Of a stretch of DNA of 64,000 nt, positions 62,519-64,000 are shown in pieces (position 1 is the first letter of the stretch; each line of letters opens with the position of its first letter). The position numbers and the translations under genes are program-made. The notes below the pieces were generated by a model. That model ran no database searches, was not told the origin of the DNA, and worked only from the letters and a program-made list of their open reading frames with translations. The DNA is taken from contig OX637336.1 in the NCBI GenBank assembly GCA_951799405.1, positions 16,783,479 through 16,847,478 on the forward strand, given 5' to 3'. This stretch comes from Agapetus fuscipes. Taxonomy: Eukaryota; Arthropoda; Insecta; Trichoptera; Glossosomatidae.

Positions 62519-63430
62519 CATGATTACTAGTATAATGTATTTTAAAATTTACTGCAATTTTTTTCTTGATCTTTTGCGTTAATTATGCTTTAGGTAAAAA
62601 AAATATAAGCAACCCACATCGTCTATCAACTTTAAGTTGTTCATACTTAAAATAACAAGAAGTACGTACAATAAAAAAATCCATTTTTACTTTCCTCTTG
62701 CGTGCTCATAAAGTCTTCTTTCTTCGTATCGTTGTCTCTCTGTGTGACGTGTCCCATTTTTCCTACTGTATATGGGAGGAGCCGCCGAGCGCCGGGTTTC
62801 CATTCACTGTACTCCACAACCTCACGACCGGGCTCCTTTCCAGGGGCCCCATGGGGAAGGGGGCCCAAGAGGGGAAGGACGCCATAGAGGGGAAGGGGAC
62901 CCCCCTTTTGTGTGATATAATAATTCCTCGTAATCGCCGCAAACTTTTCCTTACTTTTGTGCCGAATCAAATTACGTAATAATTGAATAAAAAATGATTT
63001 ATTAGCCGAGGGGGTTTTTTTATGCAAAAACAAAGAGGAAAAATTAAAGGTACTTGTTTAAATAAGTTGTTATTTATAATCTGAATGAATGCGAGATACA
63101 ATTGGTCATTGAAGTTATCAAAGTGTTCATTGGTTAGGAGTTTTAGGCTTACACGGCCGGCTGATGATGCTGGAGAGTTGCTTTCCGGGATCTGTTATGT
63201 GGTCTGTTACTAGCTGGAGCTTCTGGCCGTATCGTTCACGTTTGCGATGGGCTTCTTCAGCGTGAAGTGAAGTGGAGAGGATGATGCAGAAAGACTGTAA
63301 ATCGTTGGTATTTGTAGACTTTTATTTATTTAACTACATGTATGTGCTGTTCCTGATAGTTCTATGAAACAAACTATCAATACTTTTTCTCTAATGCCCA
63401 ATTAGCATTCATCTCCCAGCGCCAGGGAAG
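62519..63430. other. Region without a supported gene
   Basis: A GC-rich block at 62,770-62,910 gives overlapping frames on both strands but no motif. GTTGCTTTCCGGGATCTGTT (63,177 onward) is shared with the reverse strand near 49,340. Confidence 0.4.
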
Positions 63431-63433
63431 TCA

Positions 63434-63658
63434 GCAGGGCAGTGGGCAGGGCAGTGGGCAGGGCAGTGGGAAGGGCAGTGGGCAGGGCAGTGGGCAGGGC
63501 AGTGGGCAGGGCAGTGGGCAGGGCAGTGGGCAGGGCAGTGGGCAGGGCAGTGGGCAGGGCAGTGGGCAGGGCAGTGGGCAGGGCAGTGGGCAGGGCAGTG
63601 GGCAGGGCAGTGGGCAGGGCAGTGGGCAGGGCAGTGGGCAGGGCAGTGGGCAGGGCAT
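63434..63658. repeat. 12-bp minisatellite, about 19 units
   Basis: The unit GGGCAGGGCAGT repeats almost perfectly. One unit has GGGAAG in place of GGGCAG near 63,470. It reads as GRAV-type repeats on plus and PCPL-type on minus, both artefacts of the repeat. Confidence 0.95.
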
Positions 63659-63945
63659 TGGTGTAAACACGCGTTCTTCCCTGCTCACTCGCGTTACGGG
63701 CAGCCTGCTCTTAGGGGAAGTATGCACCCAAAAGTCGGCGGTCTTTTGGCGCGAGTCGAGATTCGCGCGAGTCCAATTGGTTACAATAGGGTAATTGCAG
63801 TGGGAGGGAAAACGGTAGAAAATAATATGGTTGTGTAGAATACCTTGCAAGGATCAAAACCATATACTTTTTAAGTAGTAAAAATAAAAATATCATTGAT
63901 AATTTTCAAAAATAAAATGCGGAGAGTCCTGCTAAACCGCAGTGC

Positions 63946-64000
63946 GGTCGGCTTAGTGAACTTTGACGTCATTTTGACGTCAAAGTTCATAAGCTAACCG
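63946..64000. repeat. Near-perfect palindrome with two CRE-like cores at the window edge
   Basis: TGAACTTTGACGTCA (63,957-63,971) and TGACGTCAAAGTTCA (63,975-63,989) flank TTT, and looser pairing extends outward (CGGTCGGCTTA against TAAGCTAACCG). TGACGTCA is the known CRE-type bZIP site, but the palindrome may be the end of a foldback element that continues past the window. Confidence 0.65.

Noticed and set aside
63431..63850. 139-codon PCPL-repeat protein and 74-codon GRAV-repeat protein
   Set aside because: Both are readings of a 12-bp tandem repeat on opposite strands.

Overview
This window looks like repeat-dense, AT-rich nuclear DNA from an arthropod, probably an insect. I infer this from the mixture of transposon types present: RTE, Jockey-like and CR1/L2-like LINEs, tRNA-headed SINEs, Gypsy-like LTR elements, Penelope-type hammerhead motifs, mariner and hAT. 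I cannot name the species. I found no host gene that I can defend. Almost every recognisable open frame belongs to a transposable element. The names RTE-1, RTE-2, SINE-A, SINE-B, SINE-C, LTR-X and LTR-Y are local labels used only here.

Layout. 1-2.1 kb: RTE-1 LINE on the minus strand with an intact reverse transcriptase frame. 2.1-6.2 kb: tandem repeats, an RTE-1 tail split by a MITE, a SINE-B nested in a SINE-A, and a small solo LTR. 6.24-9.74 kb: a complete 3.5-kb LTR retrotransposon (LTR-Y, minus strand, 4-bp TSD, no pol). 9.8-16.4 kb: SINE-B copies, RTE-2 fragments, a Mutator-like foldback element, SINE-A and a solo LTR. 18.84-27.87 kb: the centrepiece. Two identical 365-bp LTRs with a GTAT TSD bound a gag-only retrotransposon (LTR-X). 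Its leader contains a whole Jockey-like LINE on the opposite strand with an 11-bp TSD, and that LINE is itself split by a reverse-oriented solo LTR of the same superfamily. 28-38 kb: SINE-C, a hAT element, MITEs, a Penelope-type hammerhead, a minisatellite split by a truncated LINE, and many RTE-1 tails. 38-50 kb: foldback elements, palindromic minisatellites and more RTE-1 tails. 50-64 kb: RTE-1 and RTE-2 copies, an internally deleted mariner, a CR1/L2-like LINE tail, further MITEs and a 12-bp minisatellite.

How the parts relate. The roughly 250-bp repeat seen more than 20 times is the 3' end of RTE-1: two copies continue into its reverse transcriptase, and it ends in a (TTAGA)n tail. SINE-B shares its 3' end with a CR1/L2-like LINE tail at 57.26-57.59 kb, so that LINE is its likely mobiliser. 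The LTR-X Gag carries an N-terminal SAP-like motif, a capsid-like region, a CCHC knuckle, a second coiled coil, a segment resembling a macro (ADP-ribose-binding) domain, and a C-terminal CCCH finger. This is an unusual domain set for a retrotransposon Gag and is the most interesting protein here.

Limits: all family assignments are by eye. Boundaries without a TSD are accurate to roughly 10-30 bases.
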